From assembly GCA_013399855.1 (NCBI GenBank), contig VXAY01005987.1:94208-158207 (forward strand): a stretch of DNA of 64,000 nt, written 5' to 3'. The notes beneath the pieces were generated by a model that worked only from the letters and a program-made list of their open reading frames with translations, was not told the DNA's origin and made no database searches. Made by a program: the position numbers and the translations under genes. This document shows, piece by piece, positions 1 to 12,300 of this stretch (within the stretch, counting starts at the first letter, position 1; every line of letters starts with the position of its first letter). The DNA is from Oxyruncus cristatus. Taxonomy: Eukaryota > Chordata > Aves > Passeriformes > Cotingidae.

Positions 1-476
1 CTCAGTTCAGGAAGGATATTGAGGTGCTGGAGCAGGTCCAGAGAAGAGCAACGAGGCTGGTGAAGGGACTTGAGCACAAGTCCTATGAGGAGAGGCTGAG
101 GGAGCTGGGGTTGTTTAGCCTGGAAAAGAGGAGGCTCAGGGGAGACCTCATCACTCTCTACAACTCCCTGAAAGGAGGCTGTAGCCAGGTCAAGGGCAGT
201 TTCTTCTCCCAGGAACCCAGACAAGAGGGCACAGTCTTAAGCTGTGCCAGAGGAGGTTTAGGTTGGATATTAGGAAGAAATTTTTTACAGAGAGTAATCA
301 GCCATTGGAATGGGTTGCCCAGGGAGGTGGATTAACCGTCCCTGGAGGTTTTTAAGATGAGACTGGATGTGGCATTTAGTGCCATGGTCTAGTAACCACA
401 GCAGTGTTGGATCAAGGGCTGGACTTGATGATCTCAGAGGTCTTTTTCAACCCAGCTGATTCCATGGTTCTATGAA
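1..476 (+). mobile_element. CR1 LINE, 3' end, cut by window edge
   Basis: This is the end of a CR1 non-LTR retrotransposon. The translation of 24-335 carries the CR1 ORF2 C-terminal signature [20 protein letters not shown], then [19 protein letters not shown] and [12 protein letters not shown]. The 3' UTR follows, with the typical GGACTTGATGATCTCAGAGG block and one decayed tail unit near 465-475. It belongs to the same subfamily as the copy at 20110-21218, which it matches almost base for base over the first 180 bases. It has lost frame around residues 65-75 and reaches an early stop at 333-335, so it is dead. The 5' part lies outside the window. Confidence 0.95.
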
Positions 477-3331
477 TAGAGTAGGATGGGAAAGTTAATG
501 TAAAAATTACCCAACTCAAATTGATGTTTTTCATGTCCTTCCTATTTATGGACAATGTCTCAGAAGCAGCTGACTCACAGATACCACACTGACTAACTGG
601 CAGGTTACCATTATCTTCCAGCTTCCTTGTGCTGGTCAAGAACAAACACACCTGAGTAGCCATAAGCATGAGGTTTCATTATATACGTACAGCTGCATGC
701 ATGAATATGTTTCTCACATTTCTTATGTACTATTCTCCACATAAAGACATAGGATGAGACTTGCAAAATTGGTTGCTTTCATGCTGTTTACAGAAAACAA
801 TAAAATGTACATTTCAAAACACAGACCATAGCATGGTCTGAATCTATCCATCTTTCAGCAGCACAAATGGGAAATGAATTCATCAGGAAATAACCATGTG
901 GCTGCTAATGGAAAAAGATGCAGCAGAACACACAGCAGTAGAGAAAGATTGAAAAGTTTTTTTATAAAACCTGTATGTTACTGTGTTGTAAACAACCACT
1001 GATTTACAGAATTAGTTTGAGCTTAGAAGTACGTCTGGCCTACCCTTGTTTTATGCACTATGTACAGTTTTGCAGCAGTGGAATGATATTCTGCAGCCAA
1101 CACCCTTCACATATAACCAGTTTGTGCTGAAACAATTTGTCAATCTTATTTAACTGTCATTATTTGCTGCAGTACAAAGAAATTCCAACTGATGCAGGTT
1201 AGACTTCTACTGTCAAATAAAAGTAGTAATAGCTGTCTTTCACAAAATTCACTACAGCTAGCTTGCATCTTCCCTGCCAAAACTAATCACATATTCTAAG
1301 GATGTCCATGTGCTGTCATCCATTTCTTCCTCTGTCCCTGAAAAGTAGGGCTGCTTTCTCTACTTTTATGTGGGTCATTTCTTCAAAAAAAATGACATTT
1401 ATTTTTCAAATGGCATTCAGGGTTATAGAACGGAAAGGGATCCCATTTCACTGTAGCCATTTGTTCCTAACACAGAGATGGAACAGCATGACAAGATGGA
1501 AGCTCTCTCTCCTGTCTTCACCTGCTCCCTCTCACTTTTTTACTACTATTTCAGTAGACTTTAAATCTTACTTACAAAAGCCAACATACCAGATGTCTTT
1601 AATTGTCCCACCTGATGGATGTGCTGACACTCTCCATTACTGATCCTCCTGTCCATCCTCATATATGCATACATAAAGGCACCAGGCAATGTTCTCTCAT
1701 GACATGTTCTCTCTTGGACCCATCCGGGGTATGTGAGGAGTGATAGTTATTCATTTCAGAGATTTTTATTTTACTTCTAGCTGCACAGCCTCGTGTGCTT
1801 TGCTCTGGAGGTTGCATGTTGACAATACCATAACAGTGCACTTGGAAGCCACCATATAGGCAGGATCTGGTCTGGGAACTGACATACGACAGCCTTAGCT
1901 ATAGAAAATGAGCTCCCTCTGCCCAGGGCAAATATGTAAGTCCTCATCAATCGGTATATATCTTCTTAACCATATCCCGATGATTAGAACGTAGGTGATC
2001 ACACAGCTGTACCCACCTTGTTTTTTCTTTCATACAAGCTTCTAAAGATTTATATGACTAGCTCAGGAAATTCTGGCTTCTGTCTGTGGTTCTTCTAAGA
2101 AGCAGGCCACACCATGCAGACTCTTCTGTGACACACAGCATAGCTGAAACTTGCTTACTACTATCAAAGCCTACTGACAGCCTTTCAGAAAGCCAAAATC
2201 GCTTAATTTTCCCACAATATGAAGCAGACTGCCACTGTTCTTCTCATCAAATCAGATACCTTGCCAATGAAATATACAGGCACCTCCATGTAATCTTCTG
2301 TCAGCAGGGAATCTGGCTGCTCAGACCATGAGTTACAAAATCAAAGCCTCATTACAGAATCATTGTGTACATATAGCAATGTATGATCAGGAAATATATG
2401 TTTTAAAAAGGTGTCTTGCAGACAAACATTGTACAAATAAACATCTACACATGTTGAAACACACAAGCCATTACAATTTTCTGTTTTTCTACAATGTATC
2501 CCAAATATTCCCAATATGTACATCTAAGTACACCAGAATGTACTTGTCCATTTCGTTATCCTCAAGTATGTATCAAAGTCACGTATATAAACATGTTTGC
2601 ATATAAATATCCATTATTTTCGCTCAAAAATTGGAAACTAAAAAGCAAGATTTATGGCTACAGTTGTACGTATTTATATTCCTAGTTCTTTAATGACATG
2701 TTTCTTTTGCAGATGAGATGAAGTTCCATGTGTTTGCAATGCTATACTATTTCCTAAATTACTACTCCTATCTGAATACCATAGATTATTAAGACTATTT
2801 TCTCACTTTTCAGTGACTTCCTATCCCAGAATTTGGAGAATGGATCCAAGATTCATTTATGTTGAAGAGTCCAATTATAGTAGCTATGAAGAGATTATGG
2901 CAATTAGTAATTAACAATTTGTTCAGAAAACTACCTGGAAAAGGGAACAAAGAAACTCATGAATGAACATGAAAGATCTGTCTTCATTCATTCCTTGTTT
3001 GGCAATGATTTACTTGGTTTTGTGGACATGTTTGCCATGCTGCCACTGCTTCTCGTCTCTGTTTCTTGAAATATCTGAAAAGTCTGATAAAAAGATTTGA
3101 TGGATGTCTGCCTAACTAATGTATGTAGCTATTACTTTGTATTTTTCTTCTTTATTACATTTTCAGAATCAAGAGGAGATAAGCATTACCATGAGCCACT
3201 GTTATCAATATCAAGGAGACATACAACAAAAGACGTTTGAACAAAATCAAATTCTACATGTCAGTAGGAGACAAACTCTTGTTGGAAAGTGCCAGAAAAT
3301 TAAATTTTACAGAGAATCACAAATTTTGAGC
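477..3331. other. AT-rich DNA without recognisable features
   Basis: No gene, RNA or repeat was recognised on either strand. The open frames here (up to 113 codons) have no domain, no coding-like composition and no splice context that could be defended. The stretch near 2370-2700 is rich in TATGTA/TACATA words but has no fixed period. Confidence 0.5.
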
Positions 3332-3402
3332 CTTTCACAGTGATGAGATCTGTCAGACACAGATAAGAATGTGTATTTTTAAAATATACAAGGTTTCATA
3401 TC
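3332..3402 (-). repeat. 71-bp LTR-derived fragment, inverted copy of 4929-4999
   Basis: Reverse-complementing 4929-4999 gives this stretch with 4 mismatches in 71 (67/71 by hand alignment) and no gaps. Homology stops sharply at both ends. The partner lies inside the 3' part of the solo LTR at 4293-5030, so this is an isolated fragment of the same LTR subfamily or a local inverted duplication of it. The shared core is GTATTTTTAAAATATACAAG, itself nearly palindromic. Confidence 0.8.
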
Positions 3403-4292
3403 TCATCTTCTTTTAATGTGAGAACAAAATCAACCAGTTGTTTGTGCCAACAGTTCCAACCAGTTTGTCATGCTGTAAAGGACAAAGTCTGACTCTGGTT
3501 GGGTCACCAACCATTCTGACACTAACAGACAGAAGTTATAGATAATAAAGCAGGAACCAGTATTCACACAATTTACCAAGGAAACAGTGGGAGAACACAG
3601 GATGTATTTATCTCAGGAACATGTCCTAACTAATGGTGCAGAAAACAGGCAACCCCAAAGCAGAGATGGGCACTAGAAGGGATACAGCAGATGTGCCTGA
3701 CTGCAACTGGAGACCTGGATGCCCACTGGGAGCCTGCCTCAGCCTGGGCCAGACCTGTTCTCTGGCACCCATTTCTGTCTTTTCCATATTTTGCACATCC
3801 AGGACATACAAATTTTGTATTTACAGTGATACAGAAGGCAAATATTTTTTAATATTTTAATGGAAGGAATATAATTTTTTTATTTTCAATGCCATATATG
3901 AAAAGTTACAGGTGAAACTCACTCAAACCTGATCAGCACAATGAATCTGCTGCACTGCATGATGGACTACAAATGGCAGTGTGTGAAAAAACCCCACTAT
4001 TCGTGTTTCTGGCAGAAATGGATAAATCAATAATGGATTAATACAAAATAACGTAGCAAATAACCTGGAATCTACCATAAGCACAGCCCTGCCGAAAAGA
4101 AAAAATACGATTTCCCTAAAATACACGATGGGATGTATTCTGTTCATACTCACAGAGGTATGCATAAAGAAGAGCTCCTGTGCAACAACTGTTTGTCTGC
4201 TACTGGAAGAATGGTGTCTGTGAGATGAGGTTAGGAAAAAAGTTTTCCAGACTATCCTGAGAAAATTACCCTTTGAGGACTGCCTGCTCAAA
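3403..4292. other. Unique-looking DNA, no feature recognised
   Basis: A somewhat GC-richer patch at 3640-3800 carries overlapping open frames of 75 and 61 codons on opposite strands. Neither has a recognisable domain. The rest is ordinary AT-rich sequence. Confidence 0.45.
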
Positions 4293-4465
4293 CTGTTTGA
4301 GAGGCATCTTGGCATCTGGGGCAGCAGTGCTCCAGCACCAGCAGCAGGGGCTGCAGGGCACTGTGAGGAGAGGCCAGAGCTGCCCCAGGCTATTCACAGC
4401 AGGTTCCAGGCTCCAAATGCACCCACCACAGACTACAGCTGAGGTGGGAGCACTTCTGGGAAATG

Positions 4466-4473
4466 TATTTAAG
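4466..4473 (+). promoter_or_regulatory. TATA-like box of the solo LTR
   Basis: TATTTAAG sits in the position expected for the LTR promoter, upstream of the purine-rich R-like region and about 370 bases before the AATAAA. Activity is not shown; the LTR is old and diverged. Confidence 0.45.
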
Positions 4474-4841
4474 ATGGGGCAAGAACAATGCCCAGCAGTG
4501 AGAAGTGAGGGGGAAAAGAGAAACAGCCCTGTGCGCATCACGGTGAGAGAAGGAGGAGGGGAAGGAGATGCCCCAGGGGCTGGAGCAGAGATTTCCATAC
4601 AGCCGCTGCAGTCTTTAGAAGACCCCATGTTGGAGAAGGAGAAAAGCATGAGGACGTAAGGAATTACAGCGACCAGCTGTTGTGAACTCACCACAACCTT
4701 CATCCCTCACCTCCCTGCACTCTCACTGGGGGCAGGCAAAAGAGTTGGGGATAAAGGAGTGAAGTTGAGTCTCAAAACAAGGGAAGTACGTGCTTTAGGT
4801 TTTGTCCTTGTTTTTCACCATACAAACCTATTTTAATTGAC

Positions 4842-4847
4842 AATAAA
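4842..4847 (+). terminator. LTR polyadenylation signal AATAAA
   Basis: Canonical hexamer inside the solo LTR, in the place where related avian LTRs carry it. It fixes the sense orientation of the LTR. Confidence 0.55.
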
Positions 4848-5030
4848 TTAAACCTGTCTTCTTCAAGTTGAGTCTGTTTTGCCCGTGAATGGTAACTGGT
4901 AAGTGACCTACCAAGCCATGGGGAGTGCGATATGAAACCTTGTATATTTTAAAAATACAAATTCTTATCTGCGTCTGACAGACCTCATCACTGTGAGAGC
5001 CTGGCAGCCAGCTGAGGTCAACCCACCACA

Positions 5031-5892
5031 CCTGGCGATCAAATTTGGAACTGACTTCTACTGATTTAGGTAGCTCAATTATACAAAGTGGACAAAGTTC
5101 ATTCTTCATTACAATGCTAAGCACACTTGCTAATAGTGAGGTGAGCAATACTTGCTACATAGAAAGTATATGGTGGAGACAGTACCCACTGCCCCCAGCC
5201 ACCTTCTGTGAAGACTCAAAGCTCTGGAGTGGTTTAAGAAGCTGCTTAAACGGATTTAAGCCTTTGCTGCTGCCAAAAGAGAAGAGATCCTGCCCTACTT
5301 TCCACAGGCACATCACTGCACTATTTTCTTGTGCAGCAGCAATAAGGTTCATCTGGCTGAAAACTACTCTCTTCACTTTTAGTGCTGGAACAAAAAGGAA
5401 GCATAAGATCATCACTTCCAGCAAAAATGCTATTATGAAACTATACCCTTGGACTGTTTCAGGCTCACAATTTCAATGTACCTTGGAAAATAACGGTGCA
5501 TATGAGACTTGGATCACAGTTGTTCCCCTAACCTTACACTGCTGTTTTTTAAAATGTCCATCCAGATTTATTCAGATGTAAAGATGGTCAGAAATACCCT
5601 GCTGGGCTTTTCAGAGTCAATTTGTCACAAAATCTTTTCTTCATTGCCTGACCAAATCTGTGACAGAATCAGAGGAGTTCTGAACCAATCTAAATCTACA
5701 GTCTGCCTAATCCTGTATCCTCTTTGTGACAAATAACAAAATCAATTATTTAAAAAATATGCATGACCTCCTGCAACAGTTATCTGGAACATAATTCATT
5801 TCATGAAAGAACATCCTACCCACTTATCTATTTATTTTGTCCTACATGCGGGGTTTTTTTTCTACCCCCTAAAATCTCGCAATAATTTACTC
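5031..5892. other. Spacer with an unexplained 178-codon open frame
   Basis: The + frame 5045-5581 is open for 178 codons. That is long for AT-rich DNA, but no domain, signal peptide or transmembrane segment was recognised. The frame starts just outside the LTR and overlaps an 89-codon frame on the other strand. Nothing supports translation. From 5740 on the DNA is plain AT-rich sequence. Confidence 0.4.
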
Positions 5893-6985
5893 AGAGAATC
5901 ATAGAATCTGCTGAGTTGGAAGGGAACCATCACAATCATTGAGTCCAACTCCTGGCCCTATGCAGGAAACCCAAAGAATCACGCCATGTGCCTGAGAGCA
6001 TTGTCCAAACGCTTCTTCAACTCTGTCAGGCTTGGTGCTGTGACCACTGCCCTGGAGAGCCTGTTCCACTGCCAAATCACCTTCTGGGTGAAAAACCTTC
6101 TCCTTACATCCTACCTTAACATCCCCTGACTCAGCTTCATGCCATTTCCTCAAGTCCTGAGGAAAGGTCACGAGAATGAAGAGATGGGTACCTGTCTCTC
6201 CATTTCCCCTAGTCAGGATGTTCAAGACTGCAATGAGGTCTCCCCTCTTCTCCAGGCTGAACAGACCAAGGGACTTCAGCCACTTCCCCTCAAGGCCCTT
6301 CACCATCTTTGTTGCCCTCCTTTGGACACTCTCCATAGCTTTATACCTTTCTTCTATTGTGGTACTCAAAATTGCACATAGTATTCAAGGTGAGGCTGCA
6401 CCAGTGCAGAGCAGAGTAGGACAGTTACCTCCCTTGATCTGCTGGCTTTCCTGGATGCACCCCTGGAACCAACCCCAGGACATGGTTGGCCCTCCTGGCT
6501 GCCAGGGCACTGCTGACTCATACTGAACTTGCCAGGACCCCCAGGTCCCTTTCCGCAGTGCTGATCTCTGGCCTTTTATTGCCCAGGGTGTACACACAAC
6601 CAGGGTTGCCCAGTTCCAGCTGCAGAATCAAGTACTTGCCCTTCGTTAAACTTCATATGGTTGGTGATTCCCCACCTCTCTAATTTGTCAAGGTCTCTCT
6701 GCAGGGCCAATCTGCCTTCAAGAGAGTTGACAGCTCCTCCCAATTTAGTATCATCAGCAAACTTAGTTATTATTCCTTTGAGTCCTGCATCCAAGTCACT
6801 AGCGAGAATGTTAAAGAAAACTGGGCTGAGGATGGAGCCCTGCAGAACCCCACTGTTACAATTCTCACTTCCATATGAATCAAAAGTTGTTTTGAATTTT
6901 GCCAGCTTCTTGGCTTCATCCTATAGAATCTAGTGGGGCTTTTATCCAGCCACTTAGAAAACACAACTCTCTTCCCAGGTATGGT
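5893..6985 (-). mobile_element. CR1 LINE, 5'-truncated, decayed ORF2
   Basis: On the - strand the copy runs from about 6985 (SKWLDKSPTRFYRMKP-like reading) through the reverse-transcriptase palm. The catalytic motif FADDTKLGG is visible in the frame 6794-6576, followed by LEGRLALQRDLDKLERW. The C-terminal part is readable in 6369-5899, with [17 protein letters not shown] and [13 protein letters not shown]. Several frame changes and a missing finger region make it non-functional. The 3' end is at 5893-5935, with the GTTGGACTCAATGATT-type block and a short tail. It belongs to a different subfamily from the copies at 1-476 and 20110-21218. Confidence 0.95.
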
Positions 6986-9042
6986 GTGCACTTGTAAGTG
7001 CATACTTTCCCCATAAACCTATTATTTTCCCGAGCAATTTAGTTTCTTTTTTGCCTGCCAAAAAAGAAAGAAAAGGCATGTTCCCCCTGCCACATAAACA
7101 TATGCAGGAGAATGAGCGTCTATTTTCTGACCATTACTGATGCTGAGATTGACTGGGAGAAACAGCAAGGGCTCCAAGTACCACCTCTGGCTCAGTGAGC
7201 CAACTGTTTGATTGTTCTCATGTTGTTTAACAGCTTATGTATAATTGCTGCTGGTTTAGACTGTAACACAATAAATGCAGCACTGTGGGAAGAAAAAGGC
7301 CTTTTTTGCATCAGTAATTTTAGTCTCTTTCTTACAGGGAGAGTAATATCCGCACTTGACTGTATTACTTTGTGAAATTTTATTTTCCCCCAAAAAGCCT
7401 TCAGTATATTTGATTCATCCTGAATCGTCAAACTCCATAAATCTCACTGCAGCCTATGTTGCCAGTATAAGATAGTTGAATTTACTTTCAGCTAAGGAGG
7501 TTATAGAGAGTTTAATAAATTTCAACACACTAATTAATTTTTGCATCTATTGTTCTTGCTATTTTTAATGGATGCATGCACCAAAGATGGTTTACCTTTA
7601 AGATGGCAATGATTAAAGCAGGCAAGATGTATCTATTTACAGCCTAGGGATATTAATTTATCAGTGGATTGTAGGGTTCCAAAAGAGAAATTAAGGGAAG
7701 TGTTCAGAAAAAAAGGAGGTACAAACACAGCAAAAAGAAAATTTCCAAATATTATATTTATATTTTTAGAGACAGATTTACAGTCTAACAACCTTTGTTC
7801 ACCTATAATTTTGGTGTTCATTGCAACAGTCCCAGGATTCCACCATCCTTGTTTTTCATAAATGGGCTACGAACAAGATACTTCTAAGGTCAGAAAAGGG
7901 GAAAGAACTCAAGTAAGTTTTGCTATCAACTGCCACAGTATCTTGAATTAAAATGGTTCACACCATTAGACTGGTTTATCTAGGGCCTCCTGATTCTGAC
8001 CTGTACTATTTACAGCTTTCCTCTGTGCTCTGTGGAGATTTCCTCAGTGCTGACCTGAGCACCACTCTGCCTTTCTAGAATGTCCAAAGCGATGACAGTG
8101 GAAGTAACAGTTCCTGTAAGAGGAGAACCGCTTCCATCCTTGCTATTATCACCAAATACAAACAAAATATACCACCAAAATACACACCATAGATATTTCT
8201 AAGTGAAAAGTAGTATTAAAGAGAAATTGCATCTAAACCACACAGGAATATTTTTGCCAATACAATGGCATTTTTAAATAGGAAGACTCCTTGCAACACT
8301 TAACCATCTGCAATTATTTTGTGTTTCAATAAGAACTTCCTAATACTCAAAAAGTCTCAGAAGGTATTTATTACTGACTCTGTTTATTACAGAGTATTCC
8401 CTTTAACCCAATTTATAATGTATCATAAAGACATCAGCACACTGAGGGACCTACCAAACAAATTCAATGACTTGAGTGACAGATTAAGAAGCATTTTTAG
8501 TTTAGATTCGTGCATCAGATACTCAGGTTTTGTTGCATCCTCAAGTTACCAGAGTAGATTCTTTTAAATTCTCCTGGATTCATTCATATTTCATTTTTGC
8601 TTTAATTTGCTTTTACACTTCATATTTACCTTACAGACAACTTTATTCTATTTCACATTCCTGTGAACCTTATTGTAGCTCGTGGGTCTATGTGGATAAT
8701 CTCTTTAGCAATCCACTTCAGGGCACAAGACAGTCAAATATGCATGCAAGTCCTTGAAGCTACTGTTCAAATGGAAATTCAACTTTCAAATCCCAAAACA
8801 TTTGCTTTCATTTAAATTAGTTTGAGTTATAACATTGGTGACTTACTCTCAGACACATTCATAGATAGTATTTCATATTCTCAGAAGAAACTGCCACTAA
8901 CTGAGATACTCATGATAGTGAACAGAGATGGAAATTAATTTTATCAGTGTGATGAACACACTACTACTTCAATCAAAATTCATCTGCAAGTTTTGGTGAA
9001 ATAGGAACAGATACAGGGGAATTAGAAAACAAAATATTTTTT
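6986..9042. other. AT-rich DNA without recognisable features
   Basis: No repeat or gene recognised. Short open frames (up to 82 codons) are chance frames in AT-rich sequence. Confidence 0.5.
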
Positions 9043-9370
9043 AGAATCAAAAGAATCTGCTGAGTTGGAAGGGAACCATAATGATCATGGAGTCCAATTC
9101 CTGGCCCTACACAAGACGCCCCAAGAATCACACCATGTGCCTGAGAGCATTGTCCAAACACTTCAACTCTGTCAGGCTTGGTACTTTGACCACCTTCCTG
9201 GAGAGCCTGTTCCAGTACTCAACCACCCTCTGGGTGAAAAACCTTCTCCTTACATCCAACCTTAACCTCCCTAACTCAGCTTCATGCTCTTTCCTAGAGT
9301 CCTGTCACTGGTCACAAGAGTGAAGAGATCAGCACCTGACCCTCCATTTCCCCTCATGAGAGGTAATCTC
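9043..9370 (-). mobile_element. CR1 LINE 3'-end fragment
   Basis: On the - strand this holds only the end of ORF2 and the 3' UTR. Recognisable pieces are the region coding RKVFHPEG...VEQALQ-like residues, the CTGACAGAGTTGAAGTGTTT block and the GGACTCCATGATCATTATGG end near 9080. It is strongly 5'-truncated, as is usual for CR1, and belongs to the same subfamily as 5893-6985. The tail is reduced to a few A/T-rich bases. Confidence 0.93.
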
Positions 9371-12300
9371 TCTCTCACTCTCCCCTTTTTCAACATTCAG
9401 CACAGAACTCTACTGGTTTTTATTACTGAAAATAAAAGGCAGGCTTTGGGTAAAATAACAGCCACTGCTGACTCACTCATTCAGAGTTAGTCTCACAACA
9501 ATCTGCTCTACAACACAAATGAAAAGCAATATTCTTTGCAAGTGAGTTCTTTATCTGGGGACAATTTACTTTGAGGACATATTTTTTTACATTTTCAAGT
9601 GGCTTTTCACTTGTTTTGTGAACCTTCATTGTGCAGTGTCCTGACATTTCATTTTTTTTTATATGTTGCTGCTTTTCATTTGAACTGTGGATGATCTTCC
9701 ACAAGTTCTCTGTGAAACATCTGCAAAATTAGGAAAAGCTTAAAAAGCTCTAACCCAAATGAAGCCTTGAAACCCTTACAAGCATGAGAAATTAATTGCA
9801 TGGGAACGGTGACATGCAAAGGGAAGTCCTGTAAATATCTTCAGATTTTTCAGAAACACCTTTCCTCTGTTAGAAGGAGTGAGTTTAGTATAATGTTTCA
9901 CTGAAATTGCATCCGGCCTGGAAATTATAAGGAATCTTAACAGAATAAGATTGTTTATCTTACTCTCCTCATCCCTGGAGAAAATGTCACAGTGACTGGA
10001 TGAAGACAGTCTACCCAGAGCAAGCAATGCTAGGTATATTTAACATCTTCAAAAAAGTATCCATGCAATTTCCTAAAAGCAGTTTCACTGATTAATTTAA
10101 AATAGTTATCAAGTTAAGAAGTACTAAAGCAAAACTAAAATGGGTAGTAATACATTTTCACTGCTGATTGCTGAAAAAATATTTTTAGATGAAACAGTGA
10201 CAATAGCACTGTAAAAAAAAAACAATTTCCAAATGTTATCTGAACAAAACAGTATAGTAATTACCTTAGAAAATCCTTAAAAAATACGCATTCATTTTCC
10301 CCTTACAACCATAGCTAAACAGAGATGTAAATTACAGGAATAAAGGGAACTTTAATTTTCTAATGTCTATGAGCACTATGCATTTTTATTAATTGCCTTT
10401 CAAAAAAAGAATAGTGTCTCATTAATGTAACAACCTTACAGGAAATAAAGACTTCCACAGTAAATATATTTATAACTGGACATTATTACTCTCTTAATAC
10501 AATTGTGACATAAATTTCATTTTTGGCTCCTAAAAATCAGAAAAGGGTCTAGAATACAAGACTAATACTGTAATCACAGCTCCTAGTTTCACTGTGCTGT
10601 CTACATCACCGATACAGGATTTTATGAAATGACTATAGAAGCAATGGGACTGCTCGGATGGACTATTATGGAGATTGAGGTATACAAGCAGTAACTCAAA
10701 AAAAATTGTTAGCTAAACAAGGCACAGCTAACATTTTACCAGCAATCTCCAAAACCACAGTACTGTACTATATGCAGCTTACATCATCTAAGATACTCAC
10801 AGGCAAAAATATAAGGACACATGTTACTGAATGGATTAATCAAAGACAAACCTTACTCAGAAGTGATTTGTTTAGTGGTGCACAATGGCAGATGCCAGAG
10901 CATATTTTTTTGTGATGCAAGACTGCTCAAGATCATCTATGGATAATGAACCATGACAGCTTGGGATTTGGTAAAATGCAAGCTGACGGTGAGAAAAGGC
11001 AAAGAATACAAATACTATCTGAACAACAAATACATATAAACCGGATATTTTTCATCTTTAGTGTCAGAATGAAGTTATCACGTATTGCCACATAATTGTG
11101 TGTTCATAAATCTATTAGACTTTGCATCAGAAAAAGCTATTTCTTTAATTTATTTACTACTTCCATTTTATATCTTGGAAACTGCTATGCATAAAAGCAT
11201 TTAATAGGGTATGGAAGGTAACAAAATCTGTGTTTGTTTAAGATACCTTATATGACTAGCATCAACGCAGTTTTCACAGGAAAATCTTGAATGAAGGCTC
11301 TGTCAGTCACTTTCTAGTTTCTTCACGGTTCAGAAAAAAAAATCCCTTTTCTCCCTTTAAAAGAAAGACATTTCATGTAAACACTTGCCAGTTCCTGTAC
11401 TGCAAAGATCTTCCATCTTTGCCCAAACACAACTGCTGCTTAAAAACTCCTTTAAATATACTTGGTCTGTTCAGTGCCAATCAGCCCACAGCTGATTAGC
11501 ATGAGAGTTAATCAGATAGTTAAGAGACCCAGAAAAAAAAGACATGAACAAGTTTTCTTCATCATGGACTGATTTGGACTGTTTTCTTAGTGTCCTATAA
11601 TATACATTTCTGCAGATTTCATCAGTGAGCCAAGTACAGTGAATTGAAGTGATCTCACATCGTATTCTTCTACTGCTGTAACCCACAAGGTTCCTTAACT
11701 TAGCATGCTCAGTGTATTCATTTGATACCAAAAGGACATGGATTTATACTCGGATATTTTTTAACTTCTACACACAAACAGACAATTTCAAAGCAGTTTG
11801 GATTAAGGGGCAAAAGCAACACAAGTCAATTCAATCTTAGACTGAAACAATTTCCTAGAACTATTCTGATAATACTACTGATTTTAATGTTTTTTCCTTC
11901 TCAGCTCTCCTATTTTTCTTCTACAGAGTCTCCCATTCTGCTAAATTAAATGAATTCACATTGCTTTTCCCCCACAGCTGTGACTAGAAGCTCCAGTTAA
12001 GATTGAGTGCTCACGTTGTTCGAACAAGACTGTTAAAGATCTTTAAGATTTTTATAAATCAAATCCTGAAGACAGAAAAGGATAAGAGCAAAGCTATATC
12101 AACATATTTGTTCTACAGATGAAAGCTGAGGTACACAAAAATTAAGCAATATGCTGAGTATCACACAAAGAGTCTGGTTTAAGGAACCTTCTCAGTCTTA
12201 AATGCCTTTAATCCTTGCCCACTTCCTTAATCGTATCCCAAAAAAGCTGTTCTCAGTCCCCATATCTTGTATGGAGCACTTCTGATATTTTTCTTAGGAG

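Larger units (their letters stand above)
4293..5030 (+). mobile_element. Solo LTR of an avian ERVL-like endogenous retrovirus
   Basis: The segment resembles a common avian ERV LTR. A GC-rich U3 is followed by a TATA-like TATTTAAG at 4466-4473, a purine-rich block with the GATGCCCCAGGGGCTGGAGC-type unit near 4568, a polyadenylation signal AATAAA at 4842-4847, a GTCTGTTTTGCCCGTGA block near 4870, and the terminus AACCCACCACA at 5020-5030. These signals put the sense strand on +. The left edge is uncertain (4293-4310). No gag, pol or env reading frame, primer-binding site or polypurine tract flanks it, so it is a solo LTR left by recombination. The 128- and 145-codon open frames inside it (4273-4659 +, 4266-4703 -) are by-products of its GC-rich U3 and R. 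A 5-bp target-site duplication could not be confirmed. Confidence 0.8.

Noticed and set aside
4266..4703. Coding genes of 145 and 128 codons on opposite strands
   Set aside because: They lie inside the GC-rich part of a solo LTR and have no protein family signature.
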